A stretch of 64,000 bases of DNA, taken from the NCBI GenBank assembly GCA_963822575.1, contig CAWGHZ010000004.1, positions 868,001 through 932,000 on the forward strand, written 5' to 3'. This document shows, in pieces, positions 33,814-42,174 of this stretch. This DNA is from CAWGHZ01 sp963822575. Its GTDB lineage: Bacteria; Pseudomonadota; Alphaproteobacteria; MPNO01; DASWLB01. The position numbers and the translations under genes were made by a program. Within the stretch, counting starts at the first letter, position 1. Every line of letters starts with the position of its first letter. Below the pieces are notes generated by a model. It did no database searches and was not told the DNA's origin. It worked only from the letters and a program-made list of their open reading frames with translations.

Positions 33814-34910
33814 GCGCGCCCCTCGTCCGCCCCGGCATCCTGGAGATCGAGCCCTACGTGCCCGGCAAGTCGGCGCTGGCCGGTCGCAAGCGCGTCATCA
33901 AGCTCGCCTCGAACGAGGGCGCGCTGGGGCCGAGCCCGGAAGCGGTGAAGGCCTACCGCGCGGCGGCGCGCGGGCTCGACCGCTATCCCGACGGCGGCTG
34001 CACCGCGCTCCGCGCCGCGATCGGGCGGCGCCACGGGCTCGACCCGGCGCGCATCGTCTGCGGCGCCGGCTCGGACGAGGTGCTCTACAACCTCGCCCGC
34101 GCCTATGCCGGGCCGGGCGACGAGATCTTGATGACCCGGTACGGGTTTTCGATGTACCCGATCATCGCCCACTCGGTGGGGGCGACGCCGGTCGCCGCCC
34201 CGGAGACGGAGCTCACCGCCGATGTCGACGCGCTTCTGGGGCTGGTGACGCCCCGCACGCGGCTCCTCTACCTCGCCAACCCGAACAACCCGACCGGCAC
34301 CTACATCCCCGAGTCCGAGCTGCGCCGGCTGCGCGCCGGGCTGCGCGAGGACATCGTGCTGGTGATCGACTCGGCCTATGGCGAGTACGTCGTGCGGAAC
34401 GACTATGCCGACGGCGCGGCGCTGGTGGACGAGCGTGCGAACACCGTGATGACCCGGACCTTCTCCAAGATCCACGGGCTCGCGGCGCTGCGCATCGGCT
34501 GGGCCTACTGCCCGGCGCCGATCGCCGACGCGCTCGACCGGCTGCGCTCGCCGTTCGGCGTGTCGATGCCGGCCCAGGCGGCGGGCGCGGCCTCGATGGA
34601 CGACGGCGCCCATCGCGACCGGGCGCGCGACCACAACGCGGCCTGGCTGCCCTGGCTTCGCGATCGCATGGTCGAGCTGGGGCTCGAGGTCGTCCCCAGC
34701 GCGGCCAACTTCATCCTGGTGCGGTTCCCCGCCGAGCCGGGACGCACCAGTGCCGACGCCAACGCCTTCCTCAACAAGCGCGGGATCATCGCGCGCGAGA
34801 CCACGGTCTACCATTTGCCCGATTGCCTGCGGATCACCATCGGGCGCGAGAGCGAGATGCGCGCCTGCGCCAGAGCACTCGGCGATTTCGTGAGTGGCAA
34901 GCGTGGCTGA
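33810..34910 (+). CDS. hisC: Histidinol-phosphate/aromatic aminotransferase
   Basis: PLP aminotransferase of 366 residues, class I/II, HisC branch. Visible are LASNEGALGPSPEAV near the N-terminus, YLANPNNPTGTYIPE, and the Schiff-base lysine in TRTFSKIHGLAALRIGWAY, with the late arginine in CLRITIGRESEM. Family members of this branch can transaminate histidinol phosphate and aromatic keto acids such as prephenate or phenylpyruvate. Position between chorismate mutase and arogenate/prephenate dehydrogenase argues for an aromatic role as well as, or instead of, histidine synthesis. Confidence 0.92.
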   Translation: MSAPLVRPGILEIEPYVPGKSALAGRKRVIKLASNEGALGPSPEAVKAYRAAARGLDRYPDGGCTALRAAIGRRHGLDPARIVCGAGSDEVLYNLARAYAGPGDEILMTRYGFSMYPIIAHSVGATPVAAPETELTADVDALLGLVTPRTRLLYLANPNNPTGTYIPESELRRLRAGLREDIVLVIDSAYGEYVVRNDYADGAALVDERANTVMTRTFSKIHGLAALRIGWAYCPAPIADALDRLRSPFGVSMPAQAAGAASMDDGAHRDRARDHNAAWLPWLRDRMVELGLEVVPSAANFILVRFPAEPGRTSADANAFLNKRGIIARETTVYHLPDCLRITIGRESEMRACARALGDFVSGKRG

Positions 34911-35823
34911 GCCCCTATTCCAACGCGTCGCACTGATCGGGATCGGGCTGATCGGCTCGTCGCTCGCGAGGCGCATGAAGCGCGACGGGCTGGCCGGCCA
35001 TATCGCCATCTACACGCGCCGCGCCGAGACACGCGCCAAGGCGGAAGAGCTGGGGCTCGGCGATTCCTACACCGCCGACCCGGTGGAGGCGGCGAAGGGC
35101 GCCGACCTCGTCGTCATCTGCACGCCGATGGGCGCCTATGCCGAGATGGCCCAGGCGATCGCGCCGGCGCTTTCGCCCGGCGCCATCGTCTCCGACGTCG
35201 GCTCGGCCAAGCGCGCGGCGATTGACCAGATCGCCCCGCATCTGCCGGCGGGTGTCCACCTCGTCCCCGGCCATCCGGTCGCCGGCACCGAGCATTCCGG
35301 GCCCGAGGCAGGCTTCGCCACCTTGTTCGAGGGGCACTGGACCATCCTCACCCCATCACCGGGCACCGATGCGCAGGCCGTTGAAAAGGTGGCGGAGCTC
35401 TGGCGTCGGGCCGGCGCGCAGGTCGAGATCATGGACGCGGCGCACCACGACCATGTGCTCGCCATCACCTCGCACGTGCCACACGTCATCGCCTACGCCA
35501 TCGTCGGCACGGCGACCGACCTCGAGGAGCACACCAAGTCCGAGGTCATCAAGTTCGCCGCCTCGGGCTTCCGCGACTTCACCCGCATCGCCGCATCGGA
35601 CCCCACCATGTGGCGCGACATCTTCCTCAACAACCGCGACGCGGTGCTGGAGATGCTGGGCCGGCTCCTCGAGGACGTGACGGTGCTGCAGCGCGCCATC
35701 CGGTTCGGCGACGGGCAGACCCTGCTCGACTTCTTCACCAAGACCCGCGCCATCCGCCGCGGCGTCATCGAGGCCGGCCAGCACATCCCGCCCCAGCCGA
35801 ACGGGAACGTGAAGAAGGAATAA
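34894..35823 (+). CDS. tyrC: Prephenate/arogenate dehydrogenase
   Basis: NAD(P)-dependent dehydrogenase of 309 residues in tyrosine synthesis. It has VALIGIGLIGSSLARRMKRD as the dinucleotide fingerprint, VSDVGSAKRAAID, the catalytic/substrate motif GHPVAGTEHSG, and SHVPHVIAYAIVG in the helical domain. The start is GTG at 34894 or GTG at 34903; both overlap the hisC end, implying coupling. It is the last gene of the operon, and a tandem repeat array begins about 60 bases later. TyrA-family cyclohexadienyl specificity is not resolved. Confidence 0.92.
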   Translation: MASVAEPLFQRVALIGIGLIGSSLARRMKRDGLAGHIAIYTRRAETRAKAEELGLGDSYTADPVEAAKGADLVVICTPMGAYAEMAQAIAPALSPGAIVSDVGSAKRAAIDQIAPHLPAGVHLVPGHPVAGTEHSGPEAGFATLFEGHWTILTPSPGTDAQAVEKVAELWRRAGAQVEIMDAAHHDHVLAITSHVPHVIAYAIVGTATDLEEHTKSEVIKFAASGFRDFTRIAASDPTMWRDIFLNNRDAVLEMLGRLLEDVTVLQRAIRFGDGQTLLDFFTKTRAIRRGVIEAGQHIPPQPNGNVKKE

Positions 35824-35881
35824 TCCTTCCAGTCCAGTCGGTTGTCGCGGGGAGGCGCGACACCACATCAGCATCGCCGCG

Positions 35882-35995
35882 ATGTCGCCTGATGTCGCCT
35901 CGATGTCGCCTGATGTCGCCTCTATGTCGCCTGATGTCGCCTGAATGTCTCCTAATGTCTCCTCTATGTCGCCCGATGTCGCCTCTACGTCGCCT
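35882..35995. repeat. 21-bp tandem array: 11 half-units alternating 10 and 11 bp
   Basis: Eleven copies of ATGTCGCCT (variants ATGTCTCCT, ATGTCGCCC, ACGTCGCCT) start at 35882, 35892, 35903, 35913, 35924, 35934, 35945, 35955, 35966, 35976 and 35987. Steps alternate 10, 11 without exception, giving a 21-bp unit and a mean of 10.5 bp, the helical repeat of B-DNA. A degenerate copy, ATTGTCTCCT, follows near 36029. The array sits between the convergent tyrC and hemF genes. There are no spacers, so it is not CRISPR. Confidence 0.95.
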
Positions 35996-36042
35996 CAACA
36001 ACTTCCCACAATATACTGAAATCGTTAGATTGTCTCCTGAAA

Positions 36043-36064
36043 CCCGGCGAAAAAAAGGGCCGGG
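36043..36064 (-). terminator. Possible hemF terminator hairpin
   Basis: Read leftward, CCCGGC, a T-rich loop, GCCGGG and then TTTC, about 80 bases after the hemF stop. Six paired bases and a short T tract make it a weak candidate. Confidence 0.3.
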
Positions 36065-36145
36065 ACATGCGACACCTTAACGGCATCCTGGCGCATATAG
36101 GAATTCCGTCCGATGGCGTCAAGGCGCAATGGGCGGCGCGCACGC

Positions 36146-37012
36146 CTACGGCCATTCGGCGACCGGGGGGAGCGACATCAGGATCGCCTCGACATTGCCG
36201 CCGGTCTGCAGCCCGAAGCGGGTGCCACGGTCGTAGAGCAGGTTGAACTCGGCATAGCGGCCGCGCTTGGCAAGCTGGGCGTGGCGGTCCGCTTCGGTCC
36301 AGGGCTCGGCGAAGTGACGGCGGACGAGCCTGGGGTAAATGTCGAGGAACGCGCGGCCAACGTCCCGGGTGAAGCCGAAGTCGGCGTCCCAGTCGCCGGT
36401 GTCGACATAGTCGTAGAAGATGCCGCCCACGCCGCGCGCCTCGCCGCGGTGCGGCAGGAAGAAGTACTCGTCGCACCATTTCTTGAACTTGTCGTAATAG
36501 GCGGGGTCGTGCGCGTCGCACGCCGCGCGGAAGGCGCCGTGGAAATCTTCCGTGTCGCGCTCGATCGGGAAGACCGGCGTGAGGTCGGCGCCGCCGCCGA
36601 ACCAGTGCTTTGCCGTCACGATGTGGCGCGTGTTCATGTGCGCGGCGGGCACCTTGGGCGAGCGCGGATGGGCGACCAGCGAGATGCCCGAGGCCCAGAA
36701 GCGCGGGTCCGCCTCGGCGCCGGGGATCTCCTTGCGGAACCGCTCCGAGAACGTGCCGTGCACGGTGGAGACGTTGACGCCCACCTTCTCGAACACGCGC
36801 CCCTTCATCGCCGACATCACCCCGCCGCCGCCATCGGGATTGCACTCCTCCGGCGGGCGGCGCCATTCGGTGCGGACGAAGCGGCCGGGCGCGCCCCGGT
36901 CGTTGGGTGCGGGCACGTCGCGCTCGCACGCCTCGAACGCCGCGCAGATCGCGTCGCGCAGCTCGGCGAACCACGAAGCGGCGGCGGCCTTCCTCTGGTC
37001 TGGCTCGGTCAT
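36146..37012 (-). CDS. hemF: Oxygen-dependent coproporphyrinogen III oxidase
   Basis: Haem-synthesis enzyme of 288 residues that decarboxylates two propionates of coproporphyrinogen III using O2. Family motifs include RPPEECNPDGGGGVMSAMKG (modified N-terminal signature), NVSTVHGTFSERF, MNTRHIVTAKHWFGGGADLT, CDEYFFLPHRGEARGVGGIF, and RYAEFNLLYDRGTRFGLQTG. The ATG at 37012 overlaps the trmL stop by four bases. The length is normal. Aerobic haem supply fits the petABC operon across the divergent promoter. Confidence 0.96.
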   Translation of the reverse strand: MTEPDQRKAAAASWFAELRDAICAAFEACERDVPAPNDRGAPGRFVRTEWRRPPEECNPDGGGGVMSAMKGRVFEKVGVNVSTVHGTFSERFRKEIPGAEADPRFWASGISLVAHPRSPKVPAAHMNTRHIVTAKHWFGGGADLTPVFPIERDTEDFHGAFRAACDAHDPAYYDKFKKWCDEYFFLPHRGEARGVGGIFYDYVDTGDWDADFGFTRDVGRAFLDIYPRLVRRHFAEPWTEADRHAQLAKRGRYAEFNLLYDRGTRFGLQTGGNVEAILMSLPPVAEWP

Positions 37013-37476
37013 CTGTCGGTCCCCGGAAACAAGCCGGTCTGGCGCAGCGCCTCCCCCAATACCATGGCGGCGGCGAGCGCGACATTCAGCGAGCGCAAGC
37101 CGGGCGCCATCGGGATGCGGAGCCTGGCGTCCGCCGCGGCGTGGACGAAGTCCGGCACGCCGGCCGTCTCGCGCCCGACCAGGATCGTGTCGTCGGGGCG
37201 GAAGGCGAAATCGGTGTAGCGCGTACCCGCCCGGGTGGTGAGCAGCACGAGCCGGCCCAATTCGCCGGCCCGCGCCGCGCGGAAGGCTTCCCACGAGGCA
37301 TGGCGGGCGAGGGCGACGCCCGCGAGATAGTCCATACCGGCGCGGCGCAGCCTTCGGTCGTCGAGCAGGAACCCCGCCGGCTCGATCAAATCCACGCCCA
37401 CGCCGAGGCAGGCCGCGAGGCGCAACATCGTTCCCGCGTTCTGCGGAATGTCGGGCTCGAAAAGGGCGAGGCGCAT
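37009..37476 (-). CDS. trmL: tRNA (cytidine/uridine-34 2'-O)-methyltransferase TrmL
   Basis: SPOUT-fold methyltransferase of 155 residues that modifies the wobble base of leucine tRNAs. It has MRLALFEPDIPQNAGTMLRL at the start, then DTILVGRETAGVPDFV and the knot region LRIPMAPGLRSLNVALAAAM. It is translationally coupled to hemF by an ATGA overlap. A TATAAT (minus strand, 37528-37523) lies about 47 bases upstream. Confidence 0.94.
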   Translation of the reverse strand: MRLALFEPDIPQNAGTMLRLAACLGVGVDLIEPAGFLLDDRRLRRAGMDYLAGVALARHASWEAFRAARAGELGRLVLLTTRAGTRYTDFAFRPDDTILVGRETAGVPDFVHAAADARLRIPMAPGLRSLNVALAAAMVLGEALRQTGLFPGTDR

Positions 37477-37502
37477 CGGCCAAACGGGCGCGCGTCGGCC
37501 AT

Positions 37503-37530
37503 TTGCAATTGCCTGATTTTCCATTATACC
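37503..37530. promoter_or_regulatory. Divergent promoter region of trmL-hemF and petABC
   Basis: Rightward: TTGCAA (37503-37508), 16 bases, TATACC (37525-37530), a plausible pet promoter. Leftward: perfect TATAAT on the minus strand (37528-37523) with no clear -35. The two -10 elements overlap in the same CATTATACC stretch. Confidence 0.4.
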
Positions 37531-37665
37531 CGTCGCGGCTCCGGTGGGGGACGGCCCGTGCCCAGCGCTGCGGCACAGTGCCACATTCGGAGCCTTGGCG
37601 GTGGGTGGTAGGTGGTCAACCGCCTTGCGGCCGGGCGGTTCGGCTCGGCGAAAAAGAGAGAAAAT

Positions 37666-38229
37666 ATGGCGCGTGCCGGGGAACACAGCCCGAGTCTCGA
37701 TGCGACAGCCGGCGTAGGAGAGACGCGGCGGGACTTCCTGACCCTCGCCACCGCCAGCTTCGGCACTCTGGGGCTCGCCGCGGCACTGTGGCCGTTCATC
37801 CATTCCATGAATCCCGCGCGCGACGTGCTGGCGATCAGCTCGACCGAGGTCGACATCTCCAAGGTCCCGGTGGGCGCGCGCCTGACCGTCGTCTGGCGCG
37901 GCCGGCCGGTGTTCGTCGACCATCGGACGGAGAAGCAGATCGCCGACGCCCAGGCCGTGAAGACCGACGGGCTGCGCGATCCTGAGACCGACCAGGCGCG
38001 GACCAAGAAGCCGGAATGGCTGGTGGTGGTAGGCATCTGCACCCACCTCGGCTGCATTCCGCTCGGCCAGAAGCCGGACGAGCCGCGGGGCGAGTTTGGC
38101 GGGTGGTTCTGCCCCTGCCACGGCTCGCAATATGACAAATCGGGGCGCATACGGAAAGGGCCGGCACCGCGCAATCTCGAGGTGCCGCCCTACGCCTTCC
38201 TGCCCAACAACGTGCTGAAGATCGGATAA
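37666..38229 (+). CDS. petA: Ubiquinol-cytochrome c reductase Rieske iron-sulfur subunit
   Basis: Membrane-anchored 2Fe-2S protein of 187 residues in the bc1 complex. A twin-arginine-like start (TRRDFLTLATASFGTLGLAA) leads into the single anchor; cluster ligands are in CTHLGCIPLGQ and CPCHGSQYDKSG, with the trailing GPAPRNLEVPPYAF. The start at 37666 gives MARAGEHSPS; an upstream GTG at 37612 is possible but not needed. The Shine-Dalgarno (AGAGAG) is weak. It precedes cytochrome b by 12 bases. Confidence 0.95.
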   Translation: MARAGEHSPSLDATAGVGETRRDFLTLATASFGTLGLAAALWPFIHSMNPARDVLAISSTEVDISKVPVGARLTVVWRGRPVFVDHRTEKQIADAQAVKTDGLRDPETDQARTKKPEWLVVVGICTHLGCIPLGQKPDEPRGEFGGWFCPCHGSQYDKSGRIRKGPAPRNLEVPPYAFLPNNVLKIG

Positions 38230-38241
38230 GGGGGCGGGACG

Positions 38242-39481
38242 ATGGCCGCGAAATGGATGCAGAACCCGGTGGTCAAGTGGATCGACTACCGCCTGCCCAT
38301 GTTCAGCTTCATGGAGCACGAGCTCTACGAATACCCGACGCCCCGCAACCTGTCCTACTGGTGGAACTTCGGCTCGCTCGCCGGGATCGTACTGGTCATC
38401 ATGATCGGGACCGGCGTGGTGCTCGCCATGCACTACACGCCGAACGAGGCGCTGGCGTTCAACTCCGTCGAAACGATCATGCGCGACGTGAATTACGGGT
38501 GGCTGTTGCGCTACCTGCACATGAACGGCGGGTCGGCCTTCTTCCTGATCGTCTACATCCATATTTTCCGCGGGCTCTACTACGGCTCGTACAAGGCGCC
38601 GCGCGAGCTGCTGTGGATCATCGGCATCTTCATCCTGCTGACCATGATGGCGACGGCCTTCATGGGCTACGTGCTGCCCTGGGGCCAGATGAGCTTCTGG
38701 GCCGCGACCGTGATCACCAACCTGTTCTCGGCCATCCCGGTCATCGGCAACCACATCGTCACCTGGCTGTGGGGCGGGTTCAGCGTCGGCAACCCGACGC
38801 TCAACCGGTTCTTCAGCCTGCACTATTTGCTGCCGTTCGTGATCTTGCGCCCTGGTCGGGCTGCATCTGATGGCACTGCACCAGCACGGCTCGAACAATC
38901 CGCTGGGCATCGACACCAAGGGCCCGCAGGACACCATCCCGTTCCACCCGTACTACACGGTGAAGGACATGTTCGGGACGGGCGTGTTCCTGATCCTCTA
39001 TCTCGGCTTCGTGTTCTTCGCGCCCAACTTCTTCGGCGAGCCGATCAACTACATGCCGGCGAACCCGCTGCAGACGCCGCCGCACATCGTGCCGGAATGG
39101 TACTTCCTGCCGTACTACGCCATCCTGCGCTCGATCAATTTCGACATCTGGTTCATCCCGGGCAAGCTGATCGGGGTGTGCCTGATGTTCGGCTCCATCC
39201 TCATCCTCTTGTTCCTGCCCTGGCTCGATACGTCGAAGGTGCGGTCGGCGAAGTTCCGGCCGATCTACAAGCAGATCTTCTGGGTGCTGGTGATCGACGC
39301 GATCGTGCTCGGCTGGGTCGGCGCGCACCCGCCGGAGGGGATGTTCGTCATCATCGGCCAGATCGCCACGGCCTACTACTTCATCCACTTCCTGGTGCTG
39401 ATCCCGCTCCTCGGGTTCATCGAGAAACCGCGGCCGCTGCCCGCCTCGATCTCCGAGCCCGTGTTGGGAGCGCGGGCATGA
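38242..39481 (+). CDS. petB: Cytochrome b of the bc1 complex (frameshifted)
   Basis: Eight-helix cytochrome b of about 412 residues once one base is removed near 38848 (TTGCGCCCTGG should read so that FVILALVGLHLMALHQHG is continuous). Haem ligands lie in YLHMNGGSAFFLIVYIHIF and in the LHYLLPFVIL / GLHLMALHQHGS helix; the Qo motif PEWYFLPYYAILR is intact. The stop overlaps the cytochrome c1 start (ATGA). Both halves are perfectly conserved, so the shift is almost certainly a sequence error. The N-terminal frame happens to run on into cytochrome c1, but that is not a true fusion. Confidence 0.93.
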
Positions 39482-40314
39482 GGGGCGCGCGCCTCGTCAT
39501 CGCCGCCGGTGCGGCCGCGCTCGGCCTCGCCGCGGCACATCCGGCCTCGGCCCAGGTGACGCCTGAGAAGCACTGGTCGTTCGACGGCATCTTCGGCACG
39601 TTCGACCGCGCGGCGCTGATCCGCGGCTTCCAGGTCTACCACGACGTCTGCTCGACCTGTCACGCGATGGAGCATCTGGCCTACCGCAACCTGACCGAGA
39701 TCGGCCTCACCGAGGACCAGGCGAAGAAGATCGCCGCCTCGGTCGCGGTCACCGACGGGCCGAACGACGAAGGCAAGATGTACCAGCGGCCCGGGCGGCT
39801 CTCCGACGAATTCAAGCCACCCTTCGCCAACGAGCAGGCGGCCCGTGCCGCGAACAACGGGGCGCTGCCGCCCGACCTCTCGATGATCGTCAAGGCGCGC
39901 GAGGGCGGGCCCAACCACGTCTACGGCGTGCTCACCGAGTTCCAGGCGCCGCCGCCGCCGCCGAACAAGAGCGCCTGCCGCACCGTCGAGGAGGAGAAGC
40001 AGCCGAACGGCACGGTGAAGAAGGTCGTCACGGCACCGCAGGTGCCCGAAGGCAAGTACTACAACGCGGCGATGCCGGGCTGCATCATCGCCATGCCGCC
40101 GCCTCTGTCCGACGGCGCGGTCAAGTATTCCGACGGCACCAAGGCCACCGTGCCGCAGATGGCGTCCGACGTCGCCACCTTCCTTGCCTGGGCGTCCGAG
40201 CCCGAGCTGGAGCAGCGCCACCGCATGGGTATCAAGGTCGTGCTGTTCCTGTTCGTCATGACGGGACTGATGTTCGCCCTGAAGAAGAAGATCTGGAAGG
40301 ACGTGCCGCACTGA
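39478..40314 (+). CDS. petC: Cytochrome c1
   Basis: Haem c subunit of 278 residues that passes electrons from the Rieske centre to cytochrome c. Signal peptide ends near HPASAQ; the haem is bound at CSTCHAMEHLAYRN and the methionine ligand is probably in CIIAMPPPLSDG. The C-terminal anchor is MGIKVVLFLFVMTGLMFALK. Last gene of petABC, coupled to cytochrome b by ATGA. Confidence 0.96.
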   Translation: MRGARLVIAAGAAALGLAAAHPASAQVTPEKHWSFDGIFGTFDRAALIRGFQVYHDVCSTCHAMEHLAYRNLTEIGLTEDQAKKIAASVAVTDGPNDEGKMYQRPGRLSDEFKPPFANEQAARAANNGALPPDLSMIVKAREGGPNHVYGVLTEFQAPPPPPNKSACRTVEEEKQPNGTVKKVVTAPQVPEGKYYNAAMPGCIIAMPPPLSDGAVKYSDGTKATVPQMASDVATFLAWASEPELEQRHRMGIKVVLFLFVMTGLMFALKKKIWKDVPH

Positions 40315-40465
40315 CGTCCGGCCGAAGCCGGCGGTCCGCCTTGCATTCATGGCCCTTGCGCGCCGGGCCGCGGCGGTTCATGAATCGTTGCGAATTCAGG
40401 CGTTAGAACGAACCGGCGCCCGCGCCAGCACTGGCGGCGCGCCGGCTGCGCGTAGGGGTCCGTCC

Positions 40466-40729
40466 ATGCCCGATGTGGTGGCGAACGACCGGTGGAACTA
40501 TTACTTCAAGCCGTGCGAGGCGGTGAGCGTGCGCGGCCCCACCGTCAAGCTGCCCGGCGGCCACGCGATCGTGTCGATCGTCGAGGCGACCGCGGTCGAG
40601 CGCGTGTTCTTCACCGCTGCGCAGACCTCCTACGACCTCCTGCCCGGCCAGCTCGCCCGGCTCGAAAGCCAGGGCCACGCCGAGCGCCACGGCAAGACCT
40701 GGAAAAACAACGGCGCCGGCGAGCACTGA
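40466..40729 (+). CDS. Small hypothetical protein, 87 residues
   Basis: Frame starting MPDVVANDRWNYYFKPCEAV and ending ERHGKTWKNNGAGEH. Predicted mixed alpha/beta and soluble, with no signal peptide or helix. No family recognised. Codon use is like that of its neighbours, and it fits neatly between cytochrome c1 and the convergent pyruvate kinase, but the ribosome site is poor. Confidence 0.5.
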   Translation: MPDVVANDRWNYYFKPCEAVSVRGPTVKLPGGHAIVSIVEATAVERVFFTAAQTSYDLLPGQLARLESQGHAERHGKTWKNNGAGEH

Positions 40730-40748
40730 CGGCGCGGCCGAGCGACCC

Positions 40749-42167
40749 TTAACTCCCCACCCAGGCGATGCGCAGCACGTTGGTCGCGCCGGGCGTGCCG
40801 AACGGCATGCCGGCGGTGATCACCAGCCGCTCGCCCCGGGCCGCGAACCCTTCCTCCAGCGCGCGGGCGCAGGCCCGGCTCACCATGTCGGAGAAGCTCT
40901 TCACGTCGCGCCCGACCACGCAATGGACGCCCCAGGCGAGCGCGAGGCGCCGCGCCGTATCGGCGTTGGCGGTGAGCGTCAGGATCGGCACCTCCGGCCG
41001 CTCGCGCGCGGCGCGCAGCGCGGTCGATCCCGAGGTGGTGAAGGTGACGATGGCCGACGCGCCGACCGTATGGGCCACCTGGCGCGCTGCCGCGGTGATG
41101 GCGTCGGCCCCGGTCGCCTCGGGCGCGCCGTGCACGAGATCGAGGAGCGAGCGGTACAGCGGATCGCGCTCCACGTGCTCGACGATGCGGTTCATCATCG
41201 CCACGGCCTCGGCCGGGTAGCGCCCGGTCGCCGTCTCGCCGGACAGCATCACGGCGTCGGCCCCGTCATAGACCGCCGTGGCCACGTCCGACGCCTCGGC
41301 GCGCGTCGGCATCGGGTTCGCCACCATCAATTCCAGCATCTGGGTCGCCACCACGACCGGCTTTCCTAGCTCGCGGCACTGGCGCACGATGCGCTTCTGG
41401 ATGCCGGGCACGTCCTCGGGCGGCAGTTCGACGCCGAGGTCGCCGCGCGCCACCATCGCCGCGTCGGCGAGGGTCAGGATCTCGTCCAGCCGCTCGACGG
41501 CGGACGGCTTCTCGATCTTGGCAAGGAGCGCCGCGCGGCCGGCGATCAGGCGGCGCGCCTCGGCCATGTCCTCGGGCCGCTGCACGAAGGAGAGCCCGAT
41601 CCAGTCCGCCCCGGCGTCGAGCACGAAGCGCAGGTCGTCGCGGTCCTTCGGTGTCAGCGGCGAGATGGCGAGCAGTGCCCCCGGCACGTTGACGCCCTTG
41701 TGGTCCGAAAGGCAGCCGCCGATCTCGGCCTCGGTGACGGCGTAGTCCTTGCCGCGGCCGGTGACCCTGAGGCGCACCTTGCCGTCGTCGACCAGGATCT
41801 CGGTGCCCTTGGAAAGCGCGGCGAATACCTCGGGATGGGGCAGCGGCGCGCGGCGCGAGTCGCCCGGCGTGGGGTCGAGGTCGAGCCGGTAGCGCGCGCC
41901 GGTCGCGAGCTCCACCGCGCCGCCGGCGATCTCGCCGAGGCGCAGCTTCGGCCCCTGCAGGTCCGTCAGGATTCCGACCGGCCGGCCGACCTCGCGCTCC
42001 AGCGCGCGGATCGCGGCGACGAGTGCCCGATGGCTCGCGTGCGTGCCGTGGCTCATGTTCAGGCGGAACACGTCGGCGCCCGCCTCGAACAGGCGGCGCA
42101 GCATGGCCGGATCGGCGCTCGCCGGCCCGAGAGTCGCGACGATCTTGGTCGAGCGCCGTCTGCGCAT
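40749..42167 (-). CDS. pyk: Pyruvate kinase
   Basis: Glycolytic enzyme of 472 residues making pyruvate and ATP from phosphoenolpyruvate. It has RSTKIVATLGPASADP at the N-terminus, RLNMSHGTHASH, the ADP/metal motif LLAKIEKPSAVERLDEIL with its lysine, ARGDLGVELPPEDVP, and DAVMLSGETATGRYPAEAV. The C-terminal allosteric domain is present. The start at 42167 lies eight bases after the glycerate kinase stop, and an upstream extension would overlap it. Pairing with glycerate kinase links glyoxylate/tartronate use to the lower glycolytic steps. Confidence 0.95.
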   Translation of the reverse strand: MRRRRSTKIVATLGPASADPAMLRRLFEAGADVFRLNMSHGTHASHRALVAAIRALEREVGRPVGILTDLQGPKLRLGEIAGGAVELATGARYRLDLDPTPGDSRRAPLPHPEVFAALSKGTEILVDDGKVRLRVTGRGKDYAVTEAEIGGCLSDHKGVNVPGALLAISPLTPKDRDDLRFVLDAGADWIGLSFVQRPEDMAEARRLIAGRAALLAKIEKPSAVERLDEILTLADAAMVARGDLGVELPPEDVPGIQKRIVRQCRELGKPVVVATQMLELMVANPMPTRAEASDVATAVYDGADAVMLSGETATGRYPAEAVAMMNRIVEHVERDPLYRSLLDLVHGAPEATGADAITAAARQVAHTVGASAIVTFTTSGSTALRAARERPEVPILTLTANADTARRLALAWGVHCVVGRDVKSFSDMVSRACARALEEGFAARGERLVITAGMPFGTPGATNVLRIAWVGS

Positions 42168-42174
42168 GCGGGGT

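Noticed and set aside
35882..35995. CRISPR array.
   Set aside because: Units are 9-11 bases with no unique spacers, and there are no cas genes.
35765..36001. Protein made of heptad repeats (RHRGDIR) encoded on the minus strand through the 21-bp array.
   Set aside because: It starts with TTG, overlaps the end of tyrC antisense, and its 21-bp periodicity follows automatically from the DNA repeat. A TATATT hexamer upstream is not enough support.
38242..40314. An open frame joins cytochrome b to cytochrome c1, like a fused fbcH polyprotein.
   Set aside because: The frame is continuous only because of a one-base shift near 38848. In the correct frame cytochrome b stops at 39481, overlapping the c1 ATG.
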